This document shows positions 45,801 through 57,089 of a stretch of 64,000 bases of DNA, in pieces; positions within the stretch are counted from its first letter, which is position 1, and every line of letters begins with the position of its first letter. Below the pieces are notes generated by a model, which was given only the letters and a program-made list of their open reading frames with translations, was not told where the DNA came from and did no database searches. Source of the stretch: Hydractinia symbiolongicarpus (taxonomy: Eukaryota; Cnidaria; Hydrozoa; Anthoathecata; Hydractiniidae); contig NC_079876.1 in the NCBI RefSeq assembly GCF_029227915.1, forward strand, positions 18,166,001 through 18,230,000, given 5' to 3'. The translations under genes were made by a program, and so were the position numbers.

Positions 45801-48800
45801 TTATACAACTAGCGCACCTTGAGCAACGTAATGACGTCAAAATCGGATTCAATCCGAAATTAATTTAAATAAAAACAATTTGTAAATGGCGGAGATGTGG
45901 CCATTGGGAAAACATAATCTTTAAGGTTAAAATTATGTTTTTTGCAATACACCAATATTAAAGCACGTGGAAATTGACTAAAATTTCCCACCAGGATTAA
46001 CATTTTCCACGACTAACTTAATTTACTGGCTAATTTATTTTTTTCCGGCAACTTTAAGGGGACCGAAAATAAAAATCCGAAAACTTTTCTGACCTATTTT
46101 TATTGAAGTGTTCCAATCTCGTTCCTATTCAAGTAAATCTGGGAGGATAGGAAAGTCCTACTATAGTAAATCGACTAGTTTTCATATTAACTAATGGATT
46201 TTATGAATATGGGTATAGGGTACGACAACAAAGAGAAAAATATGGAGAAATGACACCTCAATTAAATGTTTTCTTTCTAAACAAATATGACAAAAAAATA
46301 TAAGATGTTATTTCGAAACTCTATAGAGGATTTTGGAAATTGTTTTTTCCGCTCGCCAAGAATAATGGTGTTTACTAAACTGTCTGTTTAAGATGAACAC
46401 CTCAATTCAATATTTCAGTTTTTTTGGCCAGCTGTTAGTTTTTCGTGCCGACCAAGTAAATATTGAATTATAGTGTCTTATTTCATAGATATATAACTTG
46501 CTTTATGTTCATTCCCTCCTCTGCAATGTTTGGTTTATTTGTTTTTCGTCATATAATTGTGAGAAATATTTTTTTGTGGTTCCATGTAATTCTACGCCTT
46601 TATTTTTTGGTTGGATTGGTTTTTAAGCACTAGATGTTATTGTGTGACTCACAAAACAAACGGCTATGAAACCTTTTTGTGTCCAGAAAAGAAACTTTTA
46701 ACCGGAATATATATGTCCCAGACACTCCTTTGCGAGCGAATTTTTTCTGTGAATCCTTTTGATGTTCTTCCTCAAAATAAAATTTATTATTTCCTACGAA
46801 TTTTCGCGTGTACGAATTTTCGCGCGTTAGCAAAGTGAACGTATTTCACGTATTAGTAATTTTAAGATTAAATCCCGCCATAGCTAACAAGAAGAAATAG
46901 TAATAAATAAATTAATCAATAAATTTAAACAGATACTCTTCTTATTTGTAAACTATACAATTACGTTTTCTATCGTATTAATTTTCTCACAAACATTTTT
47001 TTTGCGCGTAATTTCTGTGCTAAATTTCGCGAAATAACGAACTTTTGCGCAAATGCGCGAAAATTAGTACGCGTGATAAATTTTCGTTATTTTAAAGCAT
47101 CGTTGGTTCCCCAGAACATAAATTTGGGCTTATTAAAGCATTTTCTTGTGCCGCCAAGCATGACGCTAATTTGATCACTCTCCCTAAAATTTTCCGGAGT
47201 AATAAAAGAAGTTATGTTTTGTTTATGTGGTTTCGATGTATTACCTTTAGAACTGCGATTATCAAATATTGAGTGGCTGCCGTCGAAAGGAAGAGAGATG
47301 GGACACGGAAAAAGCTGGCAACGTGCAAACGACACGTAAGTTAATCTGCAATCTCATTGGCTCATTGCGTTATCTTCGATTTTTTATTGGTTGATTGCAT
47401 TCCATAAATTTGTTTGTTTTGTTTTCATGATTTGTTTGTTTATTTAATTTCGTATTTGACATTGCGCAATAATTATGGGAATCTACTTGTATGTGTGTTT
47501 ATCTTTAGGTTGTTCTATTTTCGTGTCTTGTTTACATACGTTTTCAGTGTTAATAGCTTCAATGGATTGCTATGTGCGCTCCCTCATCGTTATACTCTCC
47601 TTCGTATTTCACTTATCATTTATCTCGTATGAGCATGGAGTCTATTATCATCCATAGCGTTTCCCAAAAGTATTGTCCTAGCTTTGTTTGATTGTCCACT
47701 TAAAAGATTCTAAAAATGCATGGTATATCAGCAATTTAAAATTTAAAATAAGCCTTGAAGTTTTTTATGAATAGTACATTTTCAGGCTCAAAATACGTTT
47801 AGGTTATGCTTAAGAGCAAAAATGTTTTATTTATGAAAAAAACATAGGCCCAAAATATTCTGATTTAAAAAAAAATATTGCATTCGAATTTTGAAAAAAA
47901 ACATAAAAACAACATCTTCTTACGCTTTGCATAATGTTTAGCATATGCTTTAAAAATGACCAAACTTAAGCCTTCGGATCCTTATAAATGTCATGCTTAT
48001 CAAGAAAACATATATGCGAAATCAAATCTCCAGCATAATCTCCAGCCTCCAGCATATAGCACCTGTTCTGAAAAAACATTCCTGTACCGAAACATTGGAA
48101 GTAAACGAGACTTAGTATAAAAATGTAGCCTCTGCTTGAATAGAAACATAAGGGGGGTTCAAACCTATTTTTTAATCGTAGAAAAAAAACGTTTCTTCGG
48201 ATTTCTTGGAGTCATCAAATTTTACATTATTTTTTCACCATATTAATTTTCACTGAAGTTAAAGACACGATTTTCATATACTTCAATTGTAGTGTTCAGT
48301 GCACTAATTTTTTTGCAGAGGAAATTATTTGCGACTGTGTGAAATTTAAAACACACTATTATTTACGCTCTTAAATCTTTTTTGAATAATTATTTTACAA
48401 ACGGTTGACATTTGAGATTGTGCACTGATGCCGCATGATTTTTATACTGTTATCTTCACGATGTTCTTAGTTTTAAAAAAAATGTTTTTCGTAAAAAATT
48501 CATGCGAATACTAAATTGAGAAGGGAAAATTTGTGGTCCAAAATAGTGAATTCGAACATTAAAGAGGGATAAGAACGCATTCTATTCTAACATAAAATTA
48601 ACATTGACACTGTAGAATTTGGGGATAACTTCCTCCAAGAATATAGTTTTATCTTCTATTAATTTTTTACAAAAATAAGTCACTGTACAAACCTGTAGTT
48701 TTAATTTGGCTCTAACTTTAAAAAGTTTCGAGGGGTTGCAAACGAATTTTAAACCTGTTTTCATAAATCTCATTATTTTCACAGCGAACAATAAATAGCC

Positions 48801-49494
48801 TGTAACAGGTTCCTGGTTTTCAAATTGCTTTCTATTCCTCTAGATCGCGAGGTGAAGGAGAAGATGATGACGAATGCGATGTACAAGCTTGAGCACGAGG
48901 TTGACGACAAATTAAAAGTGAAGAAAATCGCGCCGACATTAACTCGTCTTGAAGAAATAAGAGACGATTGGAAAGATGATTTTGCTGTGAATCAGCTGAT
49001 GAGGAAGAAATTTCGCGCAGAGAGAAAAGACATACAACAACAGAAGGTAATGAAGCTAGTTCTCTTCCCTTAGTTATCGTTATTGTCGTTGTTGTTGTCG
49101 TTAATGTCGTTGTTGTTGTCGTTAATGTCGTGGTTGTTGTGTTTGTCGTCATTTTTGTCGATGTTTTCGTCAGTGATACTGTTTTTGTTGGTGATACTGT
49201 TGACGTCGGTGTTGTCATTCTTGTTGGTGTTAGTAAATTTGGTTTTGTCGTCGTCAGTTTTTTCGTCTTTCTTGTCGATGTTTTATGGGATGCTGTTGCC
49301 GTCATCGGTGTTGTGTTTCTTGTTGGTCTTAGTAAAAGTTGGTTCTGTTGTCGTTTTTTTTGTCGTCTCTTTTGTCAATGTTTTTGGGGTGCTGTTGTTG
49401 TCGAGGATGTAGTCGCTATTTTCAGTAGTGTTATTGTCGTCGATGCCAGTGTTGTTGCTATCGTCGTTGCTGTTGCTGTTGTTGTTGCTGTTAC

Positions 49495-49551
<57 letters not shown>

Positions 49552-51404
49552 CGTTCTTATCACCTCAGGCTTCGGACGATGATTTCAAAGAACGTAAAAA
49601 TTTACCCGACGACTTTGACTTGGTAAAAGAAAGTGAAGACGACGTAAAAAAAGCTCATCGGATCAGATTTGGTCAAGGTATGAACGAAAAAAAAAGATGT
49701 TCAATTTTTTTTTACTTATTAAGTATATTCCACAATACATGCCTTGATCATCCAAATACCTCACACACGCTGATTTAAAGAACGCTTCTGATAATTAAGA
49801 GTTTTATTAAATATTTAAAAAATTTGATTGACATCGGTTCATGTGTATATGCAAAACAGATTAACGTGAAATTATGTCTGACTTGCCTCCTGTTTTTCGG
49901 TAGCAATTCTTACAATTACGGGGTAAAACATGTCTTTAACAAACGGAACAACTACAGCTCAATAAGAAGAATTCTAAATTGTTTGGTTAATCAAGTCACA
50001 AATAATCGAGACAATGGTACACACGAGGTTTTAATATCCATGTTTCGATCATGTAAGACCTATTAAAAATATAAAAAAAAAATAGGTTAATCGAGACAAT
50101 CTTGTTACCTCGCTTTATCCTAAGCGTTTTTTTTTTTTGCAGCAGCAGCAGCTAGTATGGACGGAGGGAAATAGTTCGACTTAACGAATGTTCGAGTTAA
50201 ACGAAGGTCCAGTTAGGTCAAATCTAGTCTAAAATGCGATTTATAATGCCATTTTTTAAGAGGTGGGCAACAGTTGCCGGAAAAAAATGCAATGTTGACA
50301 ATAAAAAAGATATGAAATTCATTGTAAATTGAATTTTCTTTGACAGACAACATCATCTATCTATATTCATTTGAAGATAATAAAAAATTAAAACAAAAAT
50401 ATAATCTGACATTTATCTAGCTTTCCATTTCCCTTTCTTAAGTAAAGAGTTCGATGTATCTGAAGAAATTAGCCTCAGGGGAGACGAAAAAATGGGTCAA
50501 GGTAACGAATGTTCGAGTTATCCCAGGTTCGAGTTAACCGGAGTTGTGTATAAAAAAATATTATCAAAAGTTTAAGGGACCCAAGAAAATGGTTTGAGAT
50601 AATGACAGACTGCACCCAACATAGCTGACAGTATTTATAATCTCGATTACCCCAAATCTTTGATATTAAATAAAAACCTGGACGAAAAACGACTGATACT
50701 CCTGATTGACTACATACCTTGTCGGTGAAAAAAACTGGCATAAATGTTAGTCAGGAAAATTAATGTCATCGATGCATAGATTTAGACACTTTCCCACGAC
50801 TGAAAGGGTTTCGGGTAAAAATCAAATCAAATTGTTTAACGTTACAACAAAAAATAGGATGGTAGTAAAGTTCTCAGAAGTTTTTTTATCGGGTTAAAAA
50901 GTTAGTCGGCGAAAATTATTGTCGAGGGAGATTTTAGTTTGATTCGCTTAATGTTTGTTTGATTTTGCTTCTTATTTGTTTGTGTTTCTAGATTCCTCGA
51001 CGCCGGATGTACTACGAAGTTTACGGCGACGAAAAATAAAGCAGTCCTCCATATTCGGAACAAGCGGTGCTAAAGCAGAGCTCGCAAAATCGTTATTACC
51101 AACTAAAAGGACGAAAGCTGTTGCCATGTCAACGCCTAACAAAACATTACATTCGGATATTATAGGAGTAAAACTTAAAGTTAACACGGAAAAAAACTTG
51201 ACTTTGAATAATGAATGTAAGAAAGGTTTAGGGGACAATCATACTGAAAATATAATGACTTTTTCAAGTGAGAAGGAACGCGTAAGTGAGGAATGCTTAG
51301 CCAGTAACGCAAAAGCGAAATCGAATAAAGAGGAACGTAACTCGAAATTGTTAAACTTAGTGGATTATAACTCGTCGTCGAGTGAATGTAGTAATGACAC
51401 GTGA
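39871..51404 (+). CDS. YJU2B: YJU2-family splicing factor, CCDC130/YJU2B
   Basis: YJU2-family proteins join the catalytic spliceosome around branching. Nine coding exons fit: 39871-39873 (the ATG alone), 41408-41461, 43572-43651, 43907-43962, 45181-45299, 47251-47335, 48844-49046, 49569-49677 and 50992-51404. They make 1122 nt and 373 residues. The N-terminus GERKGVNKYYPPDYDPAK, the segment ILIIRFEMPYNIWC and the block VRYNAQKRKMGNYYTTPIY are diagnostic. Cysteines C55/C58 and C90/C93 form the expected zinc site. Exon 6, which encodes CRRKEERWDTEKAGN, is short but matches the family and keeps frame. A coiled, charged middle and a low-complexity Lys/Ser tail follow. The SSIFGTSGAKAELAKSLL region matches the CCDC130 branch rather than YJU2/CCDC94. 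Introns hold a LINE fragment, foldbacks and a GTT-rich stretch. Confidence 0.95.
40830..41325. repeat. Pogo/Tigger-like dispersed repeat, copy 1, in YJU2B intron 1
   Basis: It shares ATCTTGTTACCTC, TTCGACTTAAC, GTTCGAGTTAAACGAAG-like, AATCTAGTCTAAAATG, GACAGACAACAT and TTAGCCTCAGGGG with 50085-50540. The ends look like weak inverted repeats around AACTGNNACCTCC / GAGGAGATAACTGT. Confidence 0.6.
41640..42150 (-). mobile_element. 5'-truncated LINE: C-terminal end of an endonuclease/reverse-transcriptase polyprotein
   Basis: On the minus strand the frame 42262-41681 includes EACIRSVMLYGSETWAVKQK, LERNDMRMVRWMC, LNWLGHLERMEEDNWVRKC and KPRGRPRKTWQEV, the typical region downstream of reverse transcriptase in non-LTR retrotransposons. 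A 3' sequence (CCATGCTAGCATGGAAAACG) and a (GAT)n tail at 41646-41672 follow. The reverse transcriptase core and endonuclease are absent, and homology seems to stop near 42150. It lies antisense in YJU2B intron 2. Confidence 0.9.
42974..43117 (+). repeat. Direct tandem duplication, ~72 bp unit
   Basis: Two copies of AGTGGCTCACG followed by TTATTAAAACAGGACTTT, ATGGAGCT and ACTAACCGGTCTGGGAAGC, differing at few bases, in YJU2B intron 2. Confidence 0.88.
43373..43505. mobile_element. Short foldback element in YJU2B intron 2
   Basis: TTGCACTGTAAAATAC and CCAAGCACAGACC face GGTCTGTATTTTTGACCTC and TTTTTCACAGTACAAC, so the whole ~135 bp can fold. GATATTGACCGG and CCAGTCAGTATC extend the arms. Confidence 0.75.
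44345..44635 (+). repeat. Dispersed repeat, copy 2, in YJU2B intron 4
   Basis: The diverged partner of 28135-28385, with the same block order and spacing. Confidence 0.55.
45548..45851. mobile_element. Foldback element in YJU2B intron 5
   Basis: Outer TGAATCCGA faces TCGGATTCA, and inner ATGACGTCATTACGTTGCTC faces GAGCAACGTAATGACGTC in inverse orientation. About 304 bp and non-coding. Confidence 0.8.
46795..47090. repeat. Foldback-like region rich in CGCGAAAATT motifs
   Basis: ACGAATTTTCGCGTGTACG and GAATTTTCGCGCG at the left oppose GCGCGAAAATTAGTACGCGTG at the right. It lies between YJU2B exons 5 and 6 and resembles the TTCGCGAA-rich MITE at 22391. Confidence 0.5.
49080..49556 (+). repeat. 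GTT/GTC trinucleotide-rich stretch in YJU2B intron 7
   Basis: Nearly the entire intron between exons 49046 and 49569 is built of GTT, GTC and GTG triplets, ending in an almost pure (GTT)n run at about 49494-49550. It creates long but meaningless Val/Leu/Thr open frames on both strands. Confidence 0.95.
50085..50540. repeat. Pogo/Tigger-like dispersed repeat, copy 2, in YJU2B intron 8
   Basis: Colinear with 40830-41325, but the GTTCGAGTTA boxes at the right end are better preserved (GTTCGAGTTATCC, GTTCGAGTTAACC). Confidence 0.6.
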
Positions 51405-52377
51405 CATAATGCCCACTCGAATTCCGCGATGACTTACGGTAGAGGTCCTCGTCACTCATAAGAAAGCAGAAGATTAAAATTTGTGACAACGGAATTATAT
51501 GGGTTGTGAAATGTTGTTATGAAACACCCTCATTTCCAGATATTTTTCAATTTTTCTGAATGGGAAGGTGAGATTGGCGGCCGTGGATACTTTAAAGAAA
51601 GAAATTTAAATTCGGTTGATTTGGTCAAGGAGGTCTTAAAATGACGTGTGGAGGCGGTACGATAAAAACCACGAGAAACATTAAACAATTAAGCTAAAGG
51701 CCATGCAATCAGGTTTTTAAATCCCGAAACGGATTTTTACAATAAATTACAATAAATAATTATACCTGAAAAATCTAAACCAAAAAGTTTTTTCCTTCTT
51801 CAAGCGAGGAGGATAAAGTAATGCTGCAGGGCTTTTCTCATTCTCCCATTCTGGTGTATCCAGTCTTGGGTATTGTAATAGAAGATGCAAAACTAACACC
51901 GAAAAAATGCATATCGCTCAAAATTAAACACCTTGTTGACAATATGGGCAAAAAAAAAATTTCTTCTTGGCAAAAACTCTCACAACCATGACAAAGATAC
52001 TCAATTTTATTCTTTAGCTTGACTTTGATTTTGCGTTGAATCTAAGTTTATAAAGATTTATTTTATATATTTATAATTATTTTATAAAGATTTATAGTTC
52101 CAACTTACAGAAAAGGAAGGCTTGAGAATGGAAGGAAAGACTCAACATTTTTTTGTTCATCCTGAACTTATCAGCCTCGTTTTTATGTCATTTTCCTGAC
52201 CGTGTGGCCAACCCTAGACCTAGGGGAATTGATGGCTATTTGAAAATAGGAATTGTAGATGTCGCTCATCTTAATTGCAACATTGTTTATTTTGAAGACC
52301 AATTTTATAAGAAGAACATTAAGGAATGGTTAGAAAATATATACTCAAAATAACAAGGGCAAATTTATATTTAAGGC

Positions 52378-52435
52378 GAACCTCGTCCTCATGCTCGTTA
52401 GATATTAAATTTCAATGCCCCTGGGGAAAAGGTTG
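52378..52435. mobile_element. Hairpin MITE, CAACCTCG family
   Basis: GAACCTCGTCCTCATG-like left end and CCCCTGGGGAAAAGGTTG right end. The flanks ATTTAAGGC and TATCAAGGC agree at 7 of 9 positions. Confidence 0.6.
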
Positions 52436-52670
52436 TATCAAGGCAGATATGTTTGCAGAAACAGTCGTTCCGGTTCTAAAATTTGCAGGTTCTTAAAAAG
52501 AAGTGTATTTACCAACCTTGATCACACGCCCTCTGTAGTGCTTTTTTATGTACTTACTATTGCTATTGCTATATAAGTTAAATCAAGGAAAAGTTTTACA
52601 TTTTTTAGGATTTCTCTTTGATTCTAAAACAAATTTTATGTTTGTTGGTTCATCAAGTCATAGTTGAATT

Positions 52671-52751
52671 CAACCTCGATCCCAGGGCTTTTTTCTCTCT
52701 TTTAGATATAAGGGACGTTATAAAAAAAAGACAGAGTAGGGATCGAGGTTG
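52671..52751. mobile_element. Hairpin MITE, CAACCTCG family, with 9-bp target duplication
   Basis: CAACCTCGATCCC at the left and GGGATCGAGGTTG at the right are exact inverted repeats. Perfect direct AGTTGAATT lies at 52662-52670 and 52752-52760. Confidence 0.93.
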
Positions 52752-53065
52752 AGTTGAATTATTACATCCTTAGGCCAGTGGGAAAAATTTTTCGTTTCCA
52801 CGGGAAGCATAATGGTAGTCATACTTTAATATAAGAAATTTAGTGCTGAAAAATGAAGTTGCCCTGCCAATTTAAATTTCAAACAGAGTCAGTACCTGAT
52901 CCCAATATCGCTCTTAATATCAGAAAAGAAATAACTCACAGGAATTATTAATACAGGGACGAAGAATTTTAAACACTGCTCCTGACTGTGAGCTGTTATT
53001 ACGGGGAATAGGAAAAACCAAGAATAATGCATGGTATGAATTTGATGCTAAAAAACGCTTAAAAT

Positions 53066-53135
53066 CACCTTCGTGCCCAGAGCCTTTTTGCGTTTTAAAT
53101 ACCAAAAGGTAGAAGGGGCTGGAAGTGGGGTCTGG
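53066..53135. mobile_element. Degenerate hairpin MITE, CAACCTCG family
   Basis: CACCTTCGTGCCCAGAGCC at the left and GGGGCTGGAAGTGGGG at the right are diverged inverted arms; the inner TTTGCGTTTTAAATACC also folds back on itself loosely. Confidence 0.5.
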
Positions 53136-56100
53136 TAAACAAAAATCTTTTTGTTGTTGTTGTTTTGTTGTTTTTTACTCAACTTTAACAGAATTCGTGT
53201 AAAAAAAAACTTGCATACAATTTGCTTCTACAAAAAATTATCTCATAATTCACCAGAAAATCCTTTGTTTTAAGCGCGAATGGCTTTACTTACTCGAACA
53301 AATATAATTAATTCTCGTACTTGTTAGGAGGGTAAGATGTGACCACGCTTGCTTTATGCCCATTGGTTGATTTTAATTCAGGGTTGGTTCTGAGATATTA
53401 GTTTATGTTCATTGGTTGATTTCATTTCGGGTTTTGCTCTGACTTTTGCGTCTAAGCTTGTGTTTAAAAGAAATGAATTTTGATTTTTTAAAAAAACCTT
53501 AGTTCACTAGGCTAGAACAAAATAAAAATCAATTGAAATGACGAAAAAAGGCTGAACCATTGACCTCCATGGTTATATATGCGATGATTCATAACTCACT
53601 TGCACACACATTGAGCATTTAATCGGTAAAGGTCTGGTTGAAGAATTTACAGTTGGTCAACCTTGTTGCGAGGATCTCTTGCCCTTTAAACATTTACACA
53701 GAATTTAGGTGTTTTAATAAAAAGGGGTTACATTCTTGTTGAAAGCGTAAACCGTGCAGAGACGAATTAGTGTCAAAAATGTTCTGCAATTCTCATTTGG
53801 TATGCTGAGTCAGCACACGGTTTTCAACCCCATTTTTTCGGGAGAGAAAAAAATTCTGTGTTAGCGTTTTGATTGATATTGTTGAGCCAGGTTTAACTTC
53901 ACGTCTGTTTAACGTCTAACTTCAAGTTATTTATATACACCTCATTCGCCCTGGGCAAATATATTGTAACACATTTGTTAATCCTTACTTTTGACTAACT
54001 TTCCAGACTTAAAAATGGTACAAAAGTATATGGACAGATCTATTTTATAGCAAGAATTGAGTGCCTAGAAATTCCCTAAAGGGGCTTACGGAACGGCTGT
54101 TGGTGACTTCATGAAAGTCGGGCTGATGGCGGCGAAAAACAAAAATGGCTATTTTTCCGGCATGCATGTAATTTACAGACTCGAACATATACAGCATCAT
54201 TCGGAAACTTTTCATAGATTGGACAGAATTCCGAAAATTGAATTTTCCTTGAAATAGTTTTTCCACCAATAAAAAATGCAAGCAAAAAAATATCGTGTTT
54301 ATAAACATTTGAGGAAAATTGGAAAAGCATCAAGTGGAGATCGGCCGTTGGTATATGAAGTATACACACCTATCTCGTGACATGCCAAATGTTCATCGCA
54401 CTCGTGCCTGCTAATAAGCATTGCGCAACAAGAGAAAAAAGGAGAGAGGACAGGTTCTCCTGCTCTTTCGCTCCCAAAATGAAGCTAACGAAACACTTTC
54501 AGTATAAATATATCACCTCGCAGAAATACAAGGCTACTGGCTAAACAAATATCCGCTTTATCATTCAGAAATAGAAACCAATACTAATGCTCAATTCCCG
54601 CCAATTCTACACGTGCGAGAAAGAAAAAAGAAAAACAAGTTCGTTGTTATTATTAATGAAAATTTACTTTTTTAAAATACAGAAAATATTAATACAATAT
54701 TAAAATGTTGTTTTCAGTCATGTTATTACCAACAATGACTTTTAAATAAAATCTTAATAACTTTACATCTTAAACAACTATATAAAAAATTTGACGTCAA
54801 TATAATTTGAAATATCACTCACTTCAGAATATATTGACAAATCACTTGCCAAAAACAACAAAATAAAAACCAAAAGCCAAGAAACCTAGATGTGCGAAGT
54901 AGCTCTCTGAGCAAAACACGAAGTATCATCTTTCTTTCTTTTCACAAGTGAATTTTTTTCGAACACTGGCGAAAAAAGTAAAAAATCTACAAAAACAATA
55001 GCGACACACATTAACTGAAACTAAAAATTTCAAATTTAGAGTATTCAAAACAACTAGTATTATATAAACCAGTTTACTCAACTGTGTTTATTTACGTATC
55101 GTTAAAAAGCTCTACCAAATAAAAACAGCGGGAATTTTGGATTAAAGTAAAAAAGATGGCGCCAAAAAAACAGGAAAATCTCGGAAGGATACGGAATGTC
55201 GGGACACGAATTTTTGTGCGTGAGTTTTTGTCAAAAACTATATACAAATCTTATAACGGACATTAAAAAAGTGACATTTGTTTAAAAGAGCATTCAGAGA
55301 TCAACTTTCTGAAAACATGAAGTTATTTTAAGTAAGTTTAGAAACACGAAAGAAAATAGGGCACGATACTTATCTAAATAAACCGGATATAAAAATGTCT
55401 ACCCTAACTACAAATAAAATCACTCATTGCTAAATTCAGAGTGGTGGAGAGTGGACGTGAAAAGCACAACGAGAGAGGCGCTGTTATCAACACCTGTTGT
55501 TTCAATTCCCAAAACGTTTGTTCAACCCAGTTTAGCAACAGGTGGTAATACTTGAACGAGCTTTGTTCGCCAAGTTAGATCAAAATAAATACAGAAAGTC
55601 TCGATACTCAAGTATTTCTAATTAGGTCCTAAACAAACCTACCCGTTTGAAAACAAGGATTTTTTTCTTTAACACCGGTCACAAAGAGAACAGCAAATTT
55701 GTTATAAAGAAGAATTAAAAGATCGTCCTTACCTCAAAAACCACAAAAAACTTTCAAAAATACGGCTTAGAATTTACGTGAGAAAGTTTAACAGATACTG
55801 TCTACGTCAGGTCGAGAGCATCTTGAGAACAGGCCTTGTCAAATGAAAATAAAACTAGCCTGCAAAAATCTATGTATACAATCTACCTGAGCCTAATTCA
55901 GGACATAAAATTCAAAATATACACACTATTTGCTTAAATTATAAACTGAAACAAAAGCATGTCTACCTAACTTATACTCGTGTCAAAAAGTGAAAGTTAA
56001 GACTGGGGGGGTCATCACCCCGAATTAACATTGTTTGTGTAATTTGATAAAATTCTTTTAATGACATTTAATAATGTAAACAAAATAAGAACCTATAAAA

Positions 56101-56322
56101 ACAAACTTTGAGGCTACACTTTCGTACCGAGAAGAGGAAAATGTGATGCATCATACGATCGCTAAGAAAAAGCTGTCAGAAGTGAAAATTTACCTAAAAT
56201 GCTTCATTTGTAAATAAATTCCCGCCAAGTACAAATAGTTCTTTGGGTTTCCTTGCAGGAAAATAAAAAAAATATCACTAAAAACAACTCAAATATATAT
56301 ATATACAGTTCAGAATATAGTA

Positions 56323-56328
56323 TTTATT
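56323..56328 (-). terminator. Possible poly(A) signal of nanos
   Basis: TTTATT on the plus strand reads AATAAA on the minus strand, 54 bp after the nanos stop. The region is AT-rich, so a chance match is possible. A TGTATATA (Pumilio-type UGUANAUA) lies just beyond it, at 56300-56307 on the minus strand. Confidence 0.35.
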
Positions 56329-56381
56329 ATAAACATGACATTAAAAGTTTTTAAAAACTAGCAATAGTTATTATAAAAAAT

Positions 56382-57089
56382 TTAAAGAGATATACCTAAA
56401 AATTTGTCTGCTTTCATTTTTGGTGTATACTTCGGGCAGTACTTTATCGTGTGGCTGTTGTCGCCGTTCGCTTTACACAGAGGGCAAGTGTAGGCGCGTA
56501 AAATTGGACAAGTTGTATTCCCTTCGTTATCTTTCAAAGTGTGAGAGCTGTAAAATTCTTTCGACTCGCCATTATTTCTGCAGAATACACACACGGTGGT
56601 TTTGTTGGCCTTAGACAATCTTGAATCTTTTGAAAGAGGTGGTGATAAACAGTTAAGAGCATTTTTTTGAGCAATTAGCGATTCGAGTGTCTTAGCGTAA
56701 CTTTGTGTTAAAATGTTTATGTCATTTCCCATAACAGACCGAGTTGAATATTTCATGGATTCCGCTGGAGCAGCCACGAGGTCGTACAAATCCGCATCTC
56801 TGCTTCCCGCAGACGAGGAGCTATCACTAATCGCATCTGAATCCACACTATTTATTCGATGACGGCTCGGAGCTTCCAGAGAAGGATAATCAAATACACT
56901 GCTTGTCTCGGACATTGGTGAATCCAATGACTCGTGTGGTGACAAAACCGGCTTTACCAAATTCACCAAGCCCAAATAGTCGTGGAAAATGCTAAACTCT
57001 GCACTGGCATCATTGCTTGCAGTAGACATTTTGTCAAAAGAAAACTTCTCAGAGAAACGGTCAACATTGCTATACATTGCCTTGAACAT
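56382..57089 (-). CDS. nanos: Nanos, CCHC zinc-finger translational repressor
   Basis: Nanos proteins work with Pumilio and the CCR4-NOT deadenylase to repress mRNAs, classically in germline and stem cells. A single 235-residue exon, with no intron needed, ends in the diagnostic pair of CCHC fingers. These are C167-x2-C170-x12-H183-x10-C194 and C202-x2-C205-x7-H213-x4-C218, including [19 protein letters not shown] and HTIKYCP. Near the N-terminus [14 protein letters not shown] (residues 32-45) resembles the NOT1-interacting motif of vertebrate Nanos. The middle is Ser/Asp-rich and probably disordered. The first ATG is used; another Met follows at residue 5. Cnidarians usually have two nanos paralogues and I cannot say which this is. 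It is the only confidently placed gene on the minus strand here. Confidence 0.96.
   Translation of the reverse strand: MFKAMYSNVDRFSEKFSFDKMSTASNDASAEFSIFHDYLGLVNLVKPVLSPHESLDSPMSETSSVFDYPSLEAPSRHRINSVDSDAISDSSSSAGSRDADLYDLVAAPAESMKYSTRSVMGNDINILTQSYAKTLESLIAQKNALNCLSPPLSKDSRLSKANKTTVCVFCRNNGESKEFYSSHTLKDNEGNTTCPILRAYTCPLCKANGDNSHTIKYCPKYTPKMKADKFLGISL

Larger units (their letters stand above)
51405..56322. other. Intergenic region between YJU2B and nanos
   Basis: It holds hairpin MITEs (52378-52435, 52671-52751, 53066-53135), a short GTT run near 53150 and AT-rich DNA. A 66-residue frame ending at 52353 (YLKIGIVDVAHLNCNIVYF) looks mildly protein-like but is unsupported. Minus-strand frames at 54045-54369 have no recognisable domain. 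It should contain the YJU2B 3' UTR. Confidence 0.55.

Noticed and set aside
49083-49582. Long open frames rich in Val, Leu or Thr on both strands
   Set aside because: They are translations of a GTT/GTC microsatellite within YJU2B intron 7; no frame has normal composition.
51405-56381. Further exons of YJU2B or a hidden gene, from frames at 52153-52353 and 54045-54369
   Set aside because: The YJU2B frame ends properly at 51404, and the frames have no recognisable domain, splice partners or poly(A) context.
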